A DNA stretch of 64,000 nucleotides from Neocallimastix lanati (nom. inval.) (Eukaryota > Neocallimastigomycota > Neocallimastigomycetes > Neocallimastigales > Neocallimastigaceae), in NCBI GenBank assembly GCA_016946835.1, contig JACVTC010000147.1, positions 151,001 through 215,000 of the forward strand, read 5' to 3'. Shown one piece after another: positions 1 through 12,306 of the stretch (position 1 is the stretch's first letter; each line of letters opens with the position of its first letter). The position numbers and the translations under genes are program-made. The notes beneath the pieces are model-generated. The model worked only from the letters and a program-made list of their open reading frames with translations, was not told the origin of the DNA and made no database searches.

Positions 1-54
1 AATTTTATTTTAAGGTATATAATAATTTTCATTTTTTATAATATAAAATTTATT

Positions 55-125
55 TTATATAATATATATTTCTTGGTATATTTAAACTTTATATATCTAA
101 TGGTATAAATTCTATATATATTATT
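55..125 (-). repeat. 3' flanking module of the CDA genes (copy 1)
   Basis: Read on the minus strand, this stretch carries the block ATACCATTA followed by ATATACC and AGAAATATATATTATAT. The same block lies downstream of CDA2 and CDA3 and once in the spacer between CDA1 and CDA2. It is about 300 bases past the CDA1 stop codon. It may be part of the duplicated gene cassette or a 3' processing region; no function can be read from it. Confidence 0.6.
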
Positions 126-397
126 TTTAATAAATTCTTAAAATGAATATATAAAATATGAATTTTATTTCATCTTTTGGTATAAAAATGAATATATAAA
201 ATATGAATTTTATTTCATCTTTTGGTATAAAATAACTGAATTTTTAAAATTATTAAAATTATTAATTATATAATAATATAATTATATAAGTATATTACTG
301 TAGATTTGTTTAATATTAAAAATATATTTTAAAAATAAAATATTTTCAAAATAATCTTTAATAATCATTAAATATTTGATTAAATGGGTCATTAGGA

Positions 398-1518
398 TTA
401 AAATAATAAAGATAAAATAGCAATTGCAATAGATAGAATGATACTGGAATGAAGCGTAATAGCATTTGAAGTATTTTCTACTTCTTTATTAATACTAATT
501 GTTGATGAATTATTATTAGCATTATTTGAGATAATAGTGGAATTATTTTTAAAATTTTCATTGGAGTTATTATTAATTTCTCCATTATTTAAATTATTTT
601 GATTGCCTTCATCATTGGATGTACTTTGATATGGTGAAACTCCAATACATTCAGAAAGTGGAACAAAATTATATCCAAGACTTTGAACATATTCAATTAC
701 TGTTGGAAGAACAATATTAACTGTACTTGGATAAACATCATGCATTAAGGTAATGAAACTATGAGTTTTTGGAGAAACATTTGGATTTGCAAGTTGTTCA
801 TTTAAAGTAGCAATCACATTGTCTACATCTTCTTTATATTGCCAATCCATGGTATCGGTTCCCCACATAATGATATTGTATCCTCTTTCTCCTAAATATT
901 CTTGAATCATTTCAGACATTTCTTTCTTATGAGGATCACGTTCAACATAAGCACCATTTCCACAAGGAGGTCTGAAATAAGCAGGTTTTACACCAATAAT
1001 TTCTTCAATTTTATCGGTCATATCATCAACATTTTCTTTCATTGAACCTTCTTCAATGGCTTCAAATAAATCTTTATGATTATAAGTATGAGAACCGATA
1101 TCATGACCAGCAGCATAAGTTTTCTTCACGGTTTCAACGGCAGAAGGATCATTTTCAAGATCACTCCAATTATGAGCATTAATAAAGAATGTTCCCTTTA
1201 TATTATATTTTTTCAAAACATCTAAAGCGATTGGAGTTGTTTCAGGATTTGGACCATCATCGACTATTAATTATAAAATGATTTGAAATTATTCATTAAT
1301 ATAAATTATTTATATAAATTATCTATAAAAAATTATTTATATAAAATATCTATATTAAATATTTATATAACATATTTATAAAATTATTAAATCTTACAAG
1401 TTAAAACAAATTGACCAGGCTTTAAACAATTTCTATAAATTTTAGCTTTATCTGCAACAACTGAATTTGCTAATAAAGCAGTAAGAGTTAAAAATTTTAA
1501 ATTAATTTTTGGAAACAT
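398..1518 (-). CDS. CDA1: GPI-anchored chitin/polysaccharide deacetylase (CE4), two exons
   Basis: Exon 1 is 1518-1398 and exon 2 is 1263-398, with a 134-base intron (1397-1264, GTAAGAT...TTAATAG) splitting codon 41. The 328-residue product should deacetylate chitin (or another N- or O-acetylated glycan) at the cell wall. Visible elements are a signal peptide (1-22, ending VVA), the NodB motif TFDDGP (40-45), the zinc motif SHTYNH (98-103), RPPCG (138-142), DTMDW (177-181) and LMHD (213-216). An Asn/Ser/Thr-rich linker (about 257-307) and a hydrophobic end (309-328) follow, as in a GPI-attachment signal. All CE4 catalytic and metal residues are present. There is no dockerin, which argues for a wall enzyme rather than a plant-fibre-degrading one. 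It differs from CDA2 at only three residues (4, 278, 302) and the introns are identical. An acetylxylan-esterase role cannot be excluded. Confidence 0.92.
1264..1397 (-). other. Intron of CDA1
   Basis: This is a GT-AG phase-1 intron of 134 bases. Removing it joins GTTTTAACT-T to TC-GATGATGG and so restores the TFDDGP motif. It matches the CDA2 intron base for base. Confidence 0.93.
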
Positions 1519-1990
1519 TTTTTTTTTTATTTTTATTTTTTTATTTTTTTTAATTATTTCTTTTTTTAATTATTTATTTTTTAAAATCTAAATATTAAAA
1601 TAAATAAATATATTACAAATATGAAAAAAATATTTTTTGAAATAATTTTCTCTTCCTTAAATATGGAATTTTTTAATAATACAAAAAAATTAATTATAAA
1701 TTATTAAAACAAATATATAAATTTTTCCTTTTTATATTTAATAGAAATAACAAAATTATTAATTAAAATAATTTATAATTATTTATAATTATTACTAAAA
1801 AAAAGGTGTTTTAAGCTAAAAATAGATTTATTTACATTGATATAAATTATTTTTTGCAAGATTATACACAAAATAAAATAAAAGATATAACCATAAACTA
1901 TAATTATATTTTAAATTGAATATTTAAAGTCATTTTTAATATTACACAAAAATATTTTTATAATTTATAAAATATTAAATATTAAAATTA
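1519..1990 (-). promoter_or_regulatory. CDA1 upstream module (inverted copy)
   Basis: Read on the minus strand, this region contains the landmarks TTTGTGTAATATTAAAAATG, GTTTATGGTTAT, TTTGTGTATAATCTTGCAA and TATCAATGTAAATAAATC. They appear in the same order before CDA2 and CDA3. The conservation suggests a promoter or 5' UTR carried with the duplicated gene. No core promoter element is recognised. Confidence 0.5.
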
Positions 1991-2509
1991 CATCATCATT
2001 ATTATATTTATTTGGAATTTATATATTTATATACAAATTCAAAACATAATAACAAATATAATATAATATAATATACATATAAAAATCATATTATATAAAA
2101 TTAAAACTCACTTTTATATTAAATCAAAATTCACTAATTAAATAATATTCTCCGGTTTAATGAAAAATTACTTCCTAATGTCATATTTAATTTAAAAATG
2201 AAATAAATACTAAAAAAAATTGTTTCATTATTATAACATTTTTGTTAGAAATAAAAATTATTAAAATAGTATATTAATTGTTTATATTATAAATTTGATA
2301 TTAGACAATAGTTTCTATAAATAATTGTATTATTTATTCATCTCTTTCAATTTTTTAATATTCCATGAGCCTGATTTTAAAATTTCTTTTCAGAATTTAA
2401 TTATAAAGAATAATAAATATTTTTATTTAATTTTGGCTAAATAGAAATAAAATAAAAAAGATACATTAATTCATTTTTTTTAAAGAATTTAAATATATAT
2501 AATAATACA

Positions 2510-2895
2510 TGAAAAACTTGTGTAATATTAAAATGTATTGATATATTGAATTTTAAAATATAATTTTTGGTTATGATTTTTATTTTATTTTATTTTATTT
2601 TATTTTTTTTTTTGTATAATCGTTCAAAAAATAATTTTAAAGAAGGTAAAGAATTCTATTTTTATCTTAAGATACCATGATTTCTGAAAATTTTACATAA
2701 ATGAAAAATAGTATTATTATTATTATTATTTATACTAATTCTGAAAATTTCATATTAATGAAAAGTATTATAATTATTTATAATAATTGAAGTTTTAAAA
2801 TTATAATTATTTTATACCAATTTAAACTAATTATTTATCCCATTAAATATAAAAATTTAAAATATACCTAGAAATATATATTTTATAAAATAAAT
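2510..2895 (+). pseudogene. Relic of a lost CDA cassette (5' and 3' modules, gene body gone)
   Basis: A degraded upstream module (2510-2645: TTGTGTAATATTAAAATG, GGTTATGATTTT, TTTGTATAATCGTTCAAAAA) is followed about 170 bases later by the downstream module (2815-2895, with ATATACCTAGAAATATATAT). In intact copies these two modules flank a 1.1-kb gene. The simplest reading is a duplicated deacetylase gene whose body was deleted. Confidence 0.45.
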
Positions 2896-3169
2896 TGAAA
2901 TCTGAAATAAAATATAAATTATAACATATCATAAAATAAAATCTTTTAATAAAATAAATTATTAGTTAATATTAAATAATAAATATTTGTTTTTATATTA
3001 CTTTATATATATATATTTATTTATATTTATGATATCTTTTTTTTTTTCCGATTGACTGTTTTTTATTCTATTTTATATAGTTTTTCATTGTTTGATTTTT
3101 CAATTATACTTATTTATAAATTATTACAAGAAATCAATGGTGAATGAAATTAAAATTCGCATATATATG

Positions 3170-3540
3170 AAAAATGTAATTAGTGTAATTATAAATAAAA
3201 AGCAAAATAATTACTGGTTAAAAGTAATAAAAAATCAATAAATAAATAAATAGGTTACACCAATTTATTTTAAAATATTTTTGCCGATTTTAAATAGAAA
3301 GTATATCAAAAAAGATTTGTGTAATATTAAAAATGATTTTAGATATTTAAATTTAAAAAAAAATTTATATTTCATGGTTATTTCTTTAATTTTATTTTGT
3401 GTATTATCTTTCAAAAAATTATTTATATCAATGAAAATTAATTTATTTTTAGTTTATTTTTCTATATTCTTTGAAATAATTATATTTAATTATATTAATT
3501 TTATATTATTAAAAATTTTTATATAAAAGGCTTCTAATAA
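3170..3540 (+). repeat. Second upstream-module relic in the CDA1-CDA2 spacer
   Basis: This is a direct repeat of about 4660-5080. Both contain GAAATTATAAATAAAA-like sequence, GGTTA, TATTTTTGCCGATTTTAAAT and the GTGTAATATTAAAAATG to TATCAATG series. No deacetylase coding sequence follows it. The 81-codon open frame across it (3281-3526) is AT-rich and is regarded as non-coding. Confidence 0.55.
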
Positions 3541-3943
3541 AATAAAAATTATTAGCAATAATAAAATTTAAATTTTTATTTTTGATTTATGATATATATA
3601 TATATCAATATTTTTTTTAATAATTAATAATTCCTTTTTTCATTTTTTCAAATTACTAAATAATTCACAGTTTTGGTATAATTAACTAAGAAATTAAAAT
3701 TAACAAATTAGTATTATAATTATTTTATTAATTACTAATATATACTATTTTATTTTAATTTTATTTTATTATTATTTAATTTTTATTATTGTTTTTTGTT
3801 TAAACTTTTAATTTTTATTTTCTGTTTTTTTTTTTTAAATTACTAAAATTTTTCATAGTTTTAATTAATAAAAGAAATCAAAATATTAAAATGATTAATT
3901 TTCCTAAAATTGTTTCCAATATTTTTTATTATATATATAACAT

Positions 3944-3978
<35 letters not shown>

Positions 3979-4194
3979 TATATATAAATATTTTGCTTAT
4001 TATAATAATATAATAATAATTAATAATATTAAATAATAAAAATAAAATCATTAAAAATAAACAAAGCTTTTTCTATTGATTCTTTTATTGCTAAATTTAT
4101 AAATTTTTAAAATAAAATATAAAAAGAAAATAAAATATAAAAAGAAAATAAAACATAAAAAGAAATTATGAATTATTATGAAAAAAATATGAAT

Positions 4195-4225
<31 letters not shown>

Positions 4226-4659
4226 AATGATAATAATAATAATTATTAATAATAATTAATAATAATATTAATAATTAATATAATAATCAATAATAATTAT
4301 AATAATAGTAATAATAATAATAATAATTATAATTAATTTTTCCGATTTTTTAAATGTTTGCTTTTGATAAATATTTTATATTTATATATACTATTTATGA
4401 ATAATAAAATAATATTAAATATATATTATTAAAATAATAAAATTTTATATAATAAAGTTTTATTTTATTTTTTTTTTTTTCTATAACTCATAGTAAGTAT
4501 TAATTTTTTTATATAAAAAAAATTTTTATATAAAAATAATTAAAAAAAAATAATAAATTATTAAATATTTATATTATAATTAAATATAATATAAATATGA
4601 TTAATATAATATTATTTAGGAAAAATCGGAAAAAAAATATATATTGAAGTCAAATTATA
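3541..4659. other. AT-rich spacer with simple repeats
   Basis: No gene is seen. The stretch holds a T homopolymer near 3950-3975, AAAAATAAAATATAAAAAG repeats near 4110-4165 and an AATAAT microsatellite near 4198-4330. Confidence 0.7.
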
Positions 4660-5211
4660 AATATAATATGTTAATTATTGAAATTATAAATAAAAACAAA
4701 ATAATTTCTGGTTAAAAAACATAATTATAATAAATATATTGGTGTAACCTATTTATTTTAAATATTTTTGCCGATTTTAAATAGAAAGTTTAACAAAAAA
4801 AAATAATAAAATAAAAAAAATTTTTTTTTTTTTTTGAATATATAATTTATAAAAAGATTTGTGTAATATTAAAAATGTCTTTAGATTTTAAATTTAAAAT
4901 ATAATTATAGTTTATGGTTATTTATTTTATATCATTTTGTGTATAATCTTGCAAAAAATAATTTATATCAATGTAAATAAATCTATTTTTAGCTTAAAAC
5001 AACATTTTTTTTTTTTTTGTAATAATAATATATTATTAAAAAATTCTATATATAAGGAAGAGAGAATTACTTTAAAAATTTTTTTTTCGTATTAGTAATA
5101 TATTTAATATTTAGATTAAAAAAAAAAAAAAAAATTAATTAGAAAAACAAATATATTATAAATAAAAAAAATAAAAAAAATAAAAAAAATAAAAAATAAA
5201 AATAAAAAAAA
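4660..5211 (+). promoter_or_regulatory. CDA2 upstream module
   Basis: This region carries the same ordered landmarks as the inverted module before CDA1, down to TATATAAGGAAGAGAGAATTA and TATTTAATATTTAGATT. It ends in an A-rich leader next to the ATG at 5212. It has drifted from the CDA1 upstream region much more than the coding exons and intron have. Confidence 0.5.
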
Positions 5212-6332
5212 ATGTTTCCAAGAATTAATTTAAAATTTTTAACTCTTACTGCTTTATTAGCAAATTCAGTTGTTGCAGATAAAGCTAAAATTTATAGAAA
5301 TTGTTTAAAGCCTGGTCAATTTGTTTTAACTTGTAAGATTTAATAATTTTATAAATATGTTATATAAATATTTAATATAGATATTTTATATAAATAATTT
5401 TTTATAGATAATTTATATAAATAATTTATATTAATGAATAATTTCAAATCATTTTATAATTAATAGTCGATGATGGTCCAAACCCTGAAACAACTCCAAT
5501 CGCTTTAGATGTTTTAAAGAAATATAATATAAAGGGAACATTCTTTATTAATGCTCATAATTGGAGTGATCTTGAAAATGATCCTTCTGCCGTTGAAACC
5601 GTGAAGAAAACTTATGCTGCTGGTCATGATATCGGTTCTCATACTTATAATCATAAAGATTTATTTGAAGCCATTGAAGAAGGTTCAATGAAAGAAAATG
5701 TTGATGATATGACCGATAAAATTGAAGAAATTATTGGTGTAAAACCTGCTTATTTCAGACCTCCTTGTGGAAATGGTGCTTATGTTGAACGTGATCCTCA
5801 TAAGAAAGAAATGTCTGAAATGATTCAAGAATATTTAGGAGAAAGAGGATACAATATCATTATGTGGGGAACCGATACCATGGATTGGCAATATAAAGAA
5901 GATGTAGACAATGTGATTGCTACTTTAAATGAACAACTTGCAAATCCAAATGTTTCTCCAAAAACTCATAGTTTCATTACCTTAATGCATGATGTTTATC
6001 CAAGTACAGTTAATATTGTTCTTCCAACAGTAATTGAATATGTTCAAAGTCTTGGATACAATTTTGTTCCACTTTCTGAATGTATTGGAGTTTCACCATA
6101 TCAAAGTACATCCAATGATGAAGGCAATCAAAATAATTTAAATAATGGAGAAATTAATAATAACTCCAATGAAAATAATAAAAATAATTCCACTATTATT
6201 TCAAATAATGCTAATAATAATTCATCAACAATTAGTATTAATAAAGAAGCGGAAAATACTTCAAATGCTATTACGCTTCATTCCAGTATCATTTTATCTA
6301 TTGCAATTGCTATTTTATCTTTATTATTTTAA
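5212..6332 (+). CDS. CDA2: GPI-anchored chitin/polysaccharide deacetylase (CE4), two exons
   Basis: Exon 1 is 5212-5332 and exon 2 is 5467-6332, with a phase-1 intron at 5333-5466. The product has 328 residues with the same architecture as CDA1: signal peptide, NodB domain with TFDDGP (40-45), SHTYNH (98-103), RPPCG (138-142), DTMDW (177-181) and LMHD (213-216), an Asn-rich stalk and a hydrophobic C-terminus. The start at 5212 is supported because it supplies a signal peptide and restores motif 1 after splicing. An open frame beginning at 5601 would lack motif 1 and is only the distal part of exon 2. The expected role is Zn-dependent deacetylation of cell-wall chitin. It lies head to head with CDA1, 3.7 kb apart. 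Confidence 0.93.
5333..5466 (+). other. Intron of CDA2
   Basis: This is a 134-base GT-AG intron, GTAAGAT to TTAATAG, identical to that of CDA1. Such identity in freely drifting AT-rich sequence implies a very recent duplication or a gene conversion. Confidence 0.93.
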
Positions 6333-7260
6333 TTAATTTAATTAAGATAAATTGAATAATCAATTAATATTATAATGATTATTAAATTAATGATTTGATT
6401 CATTATTTAAACAATCATCATTTATATTTCAAAAATCTTATATATATATTTTTTTTATAATATTCATAATAAAATTTAAAAATTTTGAATATTATAAAAG
6501 AATATAAAAATATACCTAAATACAAATTTATATACATAAATATTATAATATGAAATATTTAACATTATTTATATAAAAAAAATTGTAATAGAATACTGTA
6601 TATCCGATAATGGATTTAATATCTTTTTTTTAAATATTTTATTAAAAATAATATATATGGAAATTATACCATTAAATATGTAAAATTAGAATATACCTAG
6701 AAATATATATTATATTAAATAAAATAGAATATGAAAAAATTATAATGTAAATTATAAATTATTTAAAATTAAATATACTTTAATAATAATAATAATAAAA
6801 AAAATAAAATTCATTAAAACTTTTTTTATTAGTATTTATTTTATTTAATTCTTTTCAAAACAAAAAAAAAAAAAAAAAATTTACGTAATATCATTACACT
6901 TTTGATTTAAATTTTTCAAACATATAAGATTTTAAAATTAAAATTTATGGATTAAATCTTTTTAATTATTAGTTAGAAGTCACCTCCCTCAAATAGTGAA
7001 AGGTATTCCCTTTCTTTATTATATTTATTAGTAATAATAAAATATTCATAAAATTTATTATAAAATAAACAAATATAAAATGTTAAAAAAAAAAATACTA
7101 AATAAGAAATAATTAAATAATTATTCAAATACTTTTATTAGAATAAGTATGCTAATTAATTAATCATTATTTTTTATTATTATTATTTTTTATTATCTTA
7201 AAAAAAAAAAGAAATAAAAAAAATATATAAAATATAGGAAGGTATGAATAAAGTTACACC

Positions 7261-7301
<41 letters not shown>

Positions 7302-8141
7302 ATAATAATAAATAATAAAGTTATACATTAAAGTATTATTTTTTAACTTTAATTTTTAATTAATTTATTAATTAATTTATTATTTTTTTTTTATTTAATT
7401 TTATTTTTTTTTTTTTTATTTAATTTTAATTTTTTTTTATTAAATTTTATTTTATATTATTTAATTTTATTTTATTTTCATTTTATTATATTATTAATTA
7501 TTCCATAACAAAGGTATAATTTAAAAATGAAAATATTATATTTTAATTAAAAAAAACTAATATTGATTTTATTTCATTTTGTATATATACATACATATTT
7601 TATATTAAATTGGAAGGAAATGGGAAGAAAAAAAAAAAAAAAAGATTTTCATTTGCTTTATGTAATAAATTATACTTTTTAAATAGAAGAGTACTATAAA
7701 TACATACATTATAATATATTTAAATATAAAAAATATATAATGATAAATTAATTTTTTTTTAAAAATAAATAATTTTTAGCAAAATCAACTCTATTACAAT
7801 ATATCAAATATTAACAATAGTAGTATATGTTCATATATATATCTGTTCATCATATACTATTGATAATATTTAATATATTGTAATACAGTTTTTTTTTTTT
7901 TTTTTTTGTTATAGTATATGATATTATTAATCAAATAATATATTTTCGTACTTTCTATCTAATAAAAAGAATTATCACTATTTATTATTATTTAATAATA
8001 TTTATTATTACCTTAATTATCTTTTTTTCTATATATATATATTATGAATTTTAAATATAATTTTTAATATAAGTATATTATTTAAAAAAAAAAGTTTTTA
8101 TAATTAATTAAATGTATTTTTTAGTTTATACAAAGTACCTT

Positions 8142-8176
<35 letters not shown>

Positions 8177-11100
8177 TTTATTTTATTTTGTAGAGTTTAA
8201 ATCTTTATTTATTGTGAAATCAATGATTTTATAATTTAATTTAAAATTAAAAAAAAAAAAAAAAAAAAAAAATTGCAACGGATTTTTGGACAAATAAGCT
8301 TTAAGTACTCAAAATATAAAAATTAATCTCTTTTTTTTTTTTTTTTAACTTTTTTTTTTTTTTTATTTTTTTTTTTATTTTATTTTATTTTTTTTTTTTT
8401 GAATTATTAAGTAAGATTTAATATTATTTTTAATTTAATTCAATAATAAAAACTTTAAATCTCTTCCCGATAAATTATTAAAAACCTTTTTACTTTTTAA
8501 ACACTAATATTCTAATTATCAAAAATATCTAATAAAAAAAATAGTTATTAATAATTTTATGATGATATATAAATTTGTTTATTAATAATTATAAATTGTT
8601 AGAAATAATAATTTTTAGAATAACTATAAATTAAGACAATCATTGATTGACGAAATATCAACTAATAAAGGAATAACTATAGGAATATCTATCCATATCC
8701 ATTAAATTCTGTTTAATAGTCATTTTTTCAAAGCTTCCTTAACAATAATTATTAACCTTAAGATAATTAATAAAAGAAAAACAAATATAAATACTACTAT
8801 CTTTCATTAGAGATACTAAAAATACTTGGTTAAAATAATTTTGACATAGGTGTACTTTTATTTATTATTTGACTCATTATTATTTTAGGTGAAATAGTTT
8901 TTTTTTTCTTTTCTTCCCCCTTTTTATTATATATTTCTTGGTTTACTTATTTTTATATATTTATAGTACTGATTTAAAAGTATTTTAGTAGTGAATTAAA
9001 ATCAAGTAATTCCAAAATTCTTATATTAAAAAATTCATTATATTAAATAAAAAAAAATTAATTATCTATCAAATTATATAAAAAGAATAAACTCAACACT
9101 TACCTTATATAAAAATTTTAATATAATTAATATAATTTTTTTTTATAAGTTTTATAATGTTCATAAAAATTATAAATTCATGTTTTTTTTTTTTAATTAA
9201 AAAAATAATATCAAAGTATTGAATATTTATTATAAATGTTATATATAATTAAATATTTATGCATGTTCATCAGTTATATATATATTAATATTATGTAAAA
9301 ATTATTTTTAAAAAATTGAATCACCATTTAAATTTTAAATTAATCACCTTTTTTAAAATATTAAAAAAGAATTACATTTAAATTATCTTCCTTTTTTACT
9401 TTAAATTTATTTCATAATTTTTTTTTTTTTTTCAATTTATATTATTTAATTTATATATTTATTATACTTTAAATAAAGACTTTCTGTTAATTAAGGTTTA
9501 ATAATATATAATGTTATTATAAACATAAAATGTTTTTTTTTTTTTTTTTTTTTAAATATTTTATTGGTTAATCAAAATGAATATATCAACAATTTTTACT
9601 TATTACTTAGCTTAGCATAATTTTAAAAATTAATATGTTAACAAATATAAAATTTTTACTTTATATAATTATATCTTTTTTTTTTATTTATTTTCATTAT
9701 GAAGTTGTTAATAAAGTTTATAAACTATTATTTTTTACCATTTAATACCTTTTTTTTTTTTTTTTTTTTTTGATTTGAATATAAAAAAAAAAATATATCG
9801 ATATATTTAATATTTAAAACTGTCAATAATCATTTATATTAAAATAAATTTGAATCTAAATTTTTTTAAATTTTTTTCATTAAACATTATTTGTTGATAT
9901 TTTAATAAAAATTCTGTATTTTCAATATATTAACTTAATAATTTCAAATATATTTTATTAAATATTATAATATATTAATAATATATTTATCTTATTGTTC
10001 TGTTCCATTTTATGATATATACATTTTAAAATTTATAATTTTTAAATTTAGCCAATAAATTTTTTTAATTTTTTTTTAAAGTATTTCAAATATAATTTGT
10101 TACCTTTTCCTATAATATTAAACTTTTTATTTTAATGATGATATTGTGAACACATTTATAATTATTCAATATGCAATTATTATTTTATATTTAATACATG
10201 TTAAATATACTATTTATTATATACATTCTTTTAGTATTTATATAAAAATTGTTAATAATATTTTATTTCTTTTATATTTTTCTTCATTTTCATATTCAAA
10301 AAAAAAAAATATAAATATAAATATATATATATATTTTTGAATATGAAAGTATGAAAATGAAATATTTGTAAAAAAAAAAAAAGTTACACTCACTAAATTG
10401 TTTGTTTTCATTTATTTATTTCCTATTACTTATTACTATTACCTGTTCTCAAGAATAGTTTATGTAAATTCAATTATTATCCAAAGAATTTTAAAACTTT
10501 TATTTTTATTATTAAATAGACACTTCAAAATAAAATTTATTTTTATATTTTTTGAATAATGGGCTTTTTTGTGTGTGTTAAAATGTTTTTTCTAGTTTAT
10601 ATAAGTATATAAATAATGGTTCTATTGATTATTATACGATTATAACTTCACATTAATTAATAAAATTTACATATAATATATAATATTATTTATTATATAT
10701 ATATTTATTTATAGTATTTAATATTACTATTTTTTAATTATAAATATTATTTAAATATATATATATTTTTTTTTTTTTGACTATTATTATTTTTTCTTTT
10801 TCTTTTTTAAATAAAACATTAGTTATCAATTGATATTTATATATTAACTATAATATTATTTAAAAGTCAAATATTACAATTTAAAAAAAAATAATAATAA
10901 AAAAAAAAGATTATTAAAATTAGTTCAAAAGGAAATTTTAGCTTATATATAGAAATTTCAAAATTTAAAGTTTTATTTCATTTTTTTTTTTATCATTTTG
11001 AATACTTTGTATATTTATTTATTTTTCAAAATACTTAATTTAATAATTATATTTCCTTATTTATTTTATAAAAATAATGATAATAATAATAATAATATAA

Positions 11101-11629
11101 GAAGAAATAAAGAATAGCAAGTCTAGAATTTTAATTTTTTTTTTTTTTTAATATATTTTATTGTTTAAACTATCCTATTAGATTTAAGAATTTTCAATTT
11201 GAAGGAATGGTTTTGGAGTTAATAAATATATAATACTTTTTTTAATATTTTATTTTATATAATTTTAATATTTATATATATATATATTTTATATATTTTA
11301 CATATTTTAAAATTTTAAAAATTAAAGTTGGTATGTAATGTTTATTTTATTTTTAAAAAAAATTTTTTTAATATATAAAATATATATATAATTTATAAAT
11401 TTATTTATATAATTTTTAGAGGAATTCTAAATAAATAAAAATCGTCATTTAAATGAAAACCATTTAAAAAAGTAATTCAAATAAATGCATTTCTTTAATT
11501 AATGAAAATGGTTTACTGATTTACTTTATTTAAAATTTATATATCATTACATAAAAATCAAATAATGTTTTATTTTTAATTTAATTTATTTTAATTTATA
11601 TATATATATATAAAAGTATATCAAAATTT
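6333..11629. other. Long AT-rich intergenic region without recognisable genes
   Basis: The CDA 3' module recurs at about 6655-6725. A 37-base A run lies near 7263-7299, with further T or A runs near 8147-8175, 8249-8271, 9533-9553 and 9750-9770. A slightly richer patch near 8640-8900 and another near 10420-10640 have no sustained reading frame. A 64-codon frame at 10146-10340 is low-complexity I/Y/F/N and is not accepted as a gene. Confidence 0.7.
6655..6725 (+). repeat. 3' flanking module of the CDA genes (copy 3)
   Basis: It contains ATTATACCATTAAATATG and ATACCTAGAAATATATATTA, matching the blocks at 55-125 (inverted), 2815-2895 and 54080-54155. Confidence 0.6.
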
Positions 11630-12145
11630 TTATTTTAATTTTTCAAGTTTTTTGCTTGGCCATGGAATACAACGATTAACTTGTTTACAATAATCCTCAT
11701 ATTTTTGACCGTAACGTTCCTTTAGCCATTTTTCTTCGGTATTAATCATTAAAACTGTCATAAATAACCAAAAAATACTTGGAAGAACAATAATTAAATA
11801 CCAATTACCGGCAATTATTAAAAGTCCAGTACAGAAAATCATAACCGAGGAATAAATAGGATTTCTTACATAAGAAAAAATTCCAGTGGTAACTAAATGA
11901 TTACTTTCAATTTCTTGGAATAGTTTATCCTTTTTAACAGCTACAAGCCACATCCATAAACTACCTATTATCATAATTAAGCCAGTAAGGAAAAGTGGAG
12001 TTCTGAGGCCATGAATATTACCTCCTGATAAAAATGAAAAATTTTTGCATAGGATACCAACTAATGTTAGACCAAGCACACCATAATTATAGAATGGGCC
12101 AACACCATATAATGGAAGATGTTCATTTTTATTTTCTTCACTCAT
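11630..12145 (-). CDS. ICMT/PEMT-like membrane methyltransferase, bacterial type
   Basis: This is an intronless gene of 171 residues. Family features place it with isoprenylcysteine carboxyl-methyltransferase-like and phospholipid-methyltransferase-like proteins, which are membrane enzymes using S-adenosylmethionine. Four hydrophobic helices are visible (about 20-36, 48-70, 97-113, 115-135). The conserved core has HLVTTGIFSYVRNPIY (83-98, the RxPxY cofactor signature with Asn in place of the usual His), then NTEE (135-138) and the RYG..YE.Y block (144-152). The length matches the short bacterial family better than eukaryotic Ste14, which is longer. The opening LPLYGVGPFY also looks bacterial. 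Acquisition from gut bacteria is inferred. The substrate cannot be read from sequence. The start at 12145 lies directly below a 7-bp satellite. Confidence 0.8.
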   Translation of the reverse strand: MSEENKNEHLPLYGVGPFYNYGVLGLTLVGILCKNFSFLSGGNIHGLRTPLFLTGLIMIIGSLWMWLVAVKKDKLFQEIESNHLVTTGIFSYVRNPIYSSVMIFCTGLLIIAGNWYLIIVLPSIFWLFMTVLMINTEEKWLKERYGQKYEDYCKQVNRCIPWPSKKLEKLK

Positions 12146-12154
12146 TTTATTATT

Positions 12155-12306
12155 ATTATTATTATTATTTTAATATATTGTTATTTAAATTTATTATTTA
12201 TTATTTAATATATTATTATTTATTTATTATTTATTATTTATTTATTATTTATTATTTATTATTTATTATTTATTATTTATTATTTATTATTTATTATTTA
12301 TTATTT
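12155..12306. repeat. TTATTTA 7-bp tandem array upstream of the methyltransferase gene
   Basis: After a short ATT run the sequence becomes repeated ATTTATT units up to 12306, ending about 10 to 160 bases before the ATG of the minus-strand gene. The same 7-bp unit forms arrays before FeoAB2 and FeoAB3. Its plus-strand translation is an artefact of the repeat. Confidence 0.85.

Noticed and set aside
3281-3526. 81-codon hydrophobic frame in the CDA1-CDA2 spacer
   Set aside because: It overlaps the non-coding upstream module that is repeated elsewhere without an open frame, and it lacks an ATG start.
6960-7015. G/C-richer patch with CACCTCCCTCAAATAGTG considered as a small RNA
   Set aside because: No stable fold, repeat or flanking signal supports it.
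12155-12306. Regular short repeats considered as CRISPR or telomere
   Set aside because: Units are contiguous 7-mers with no unique spacers, at internal positions, and the unit is not a known telomere repeat.
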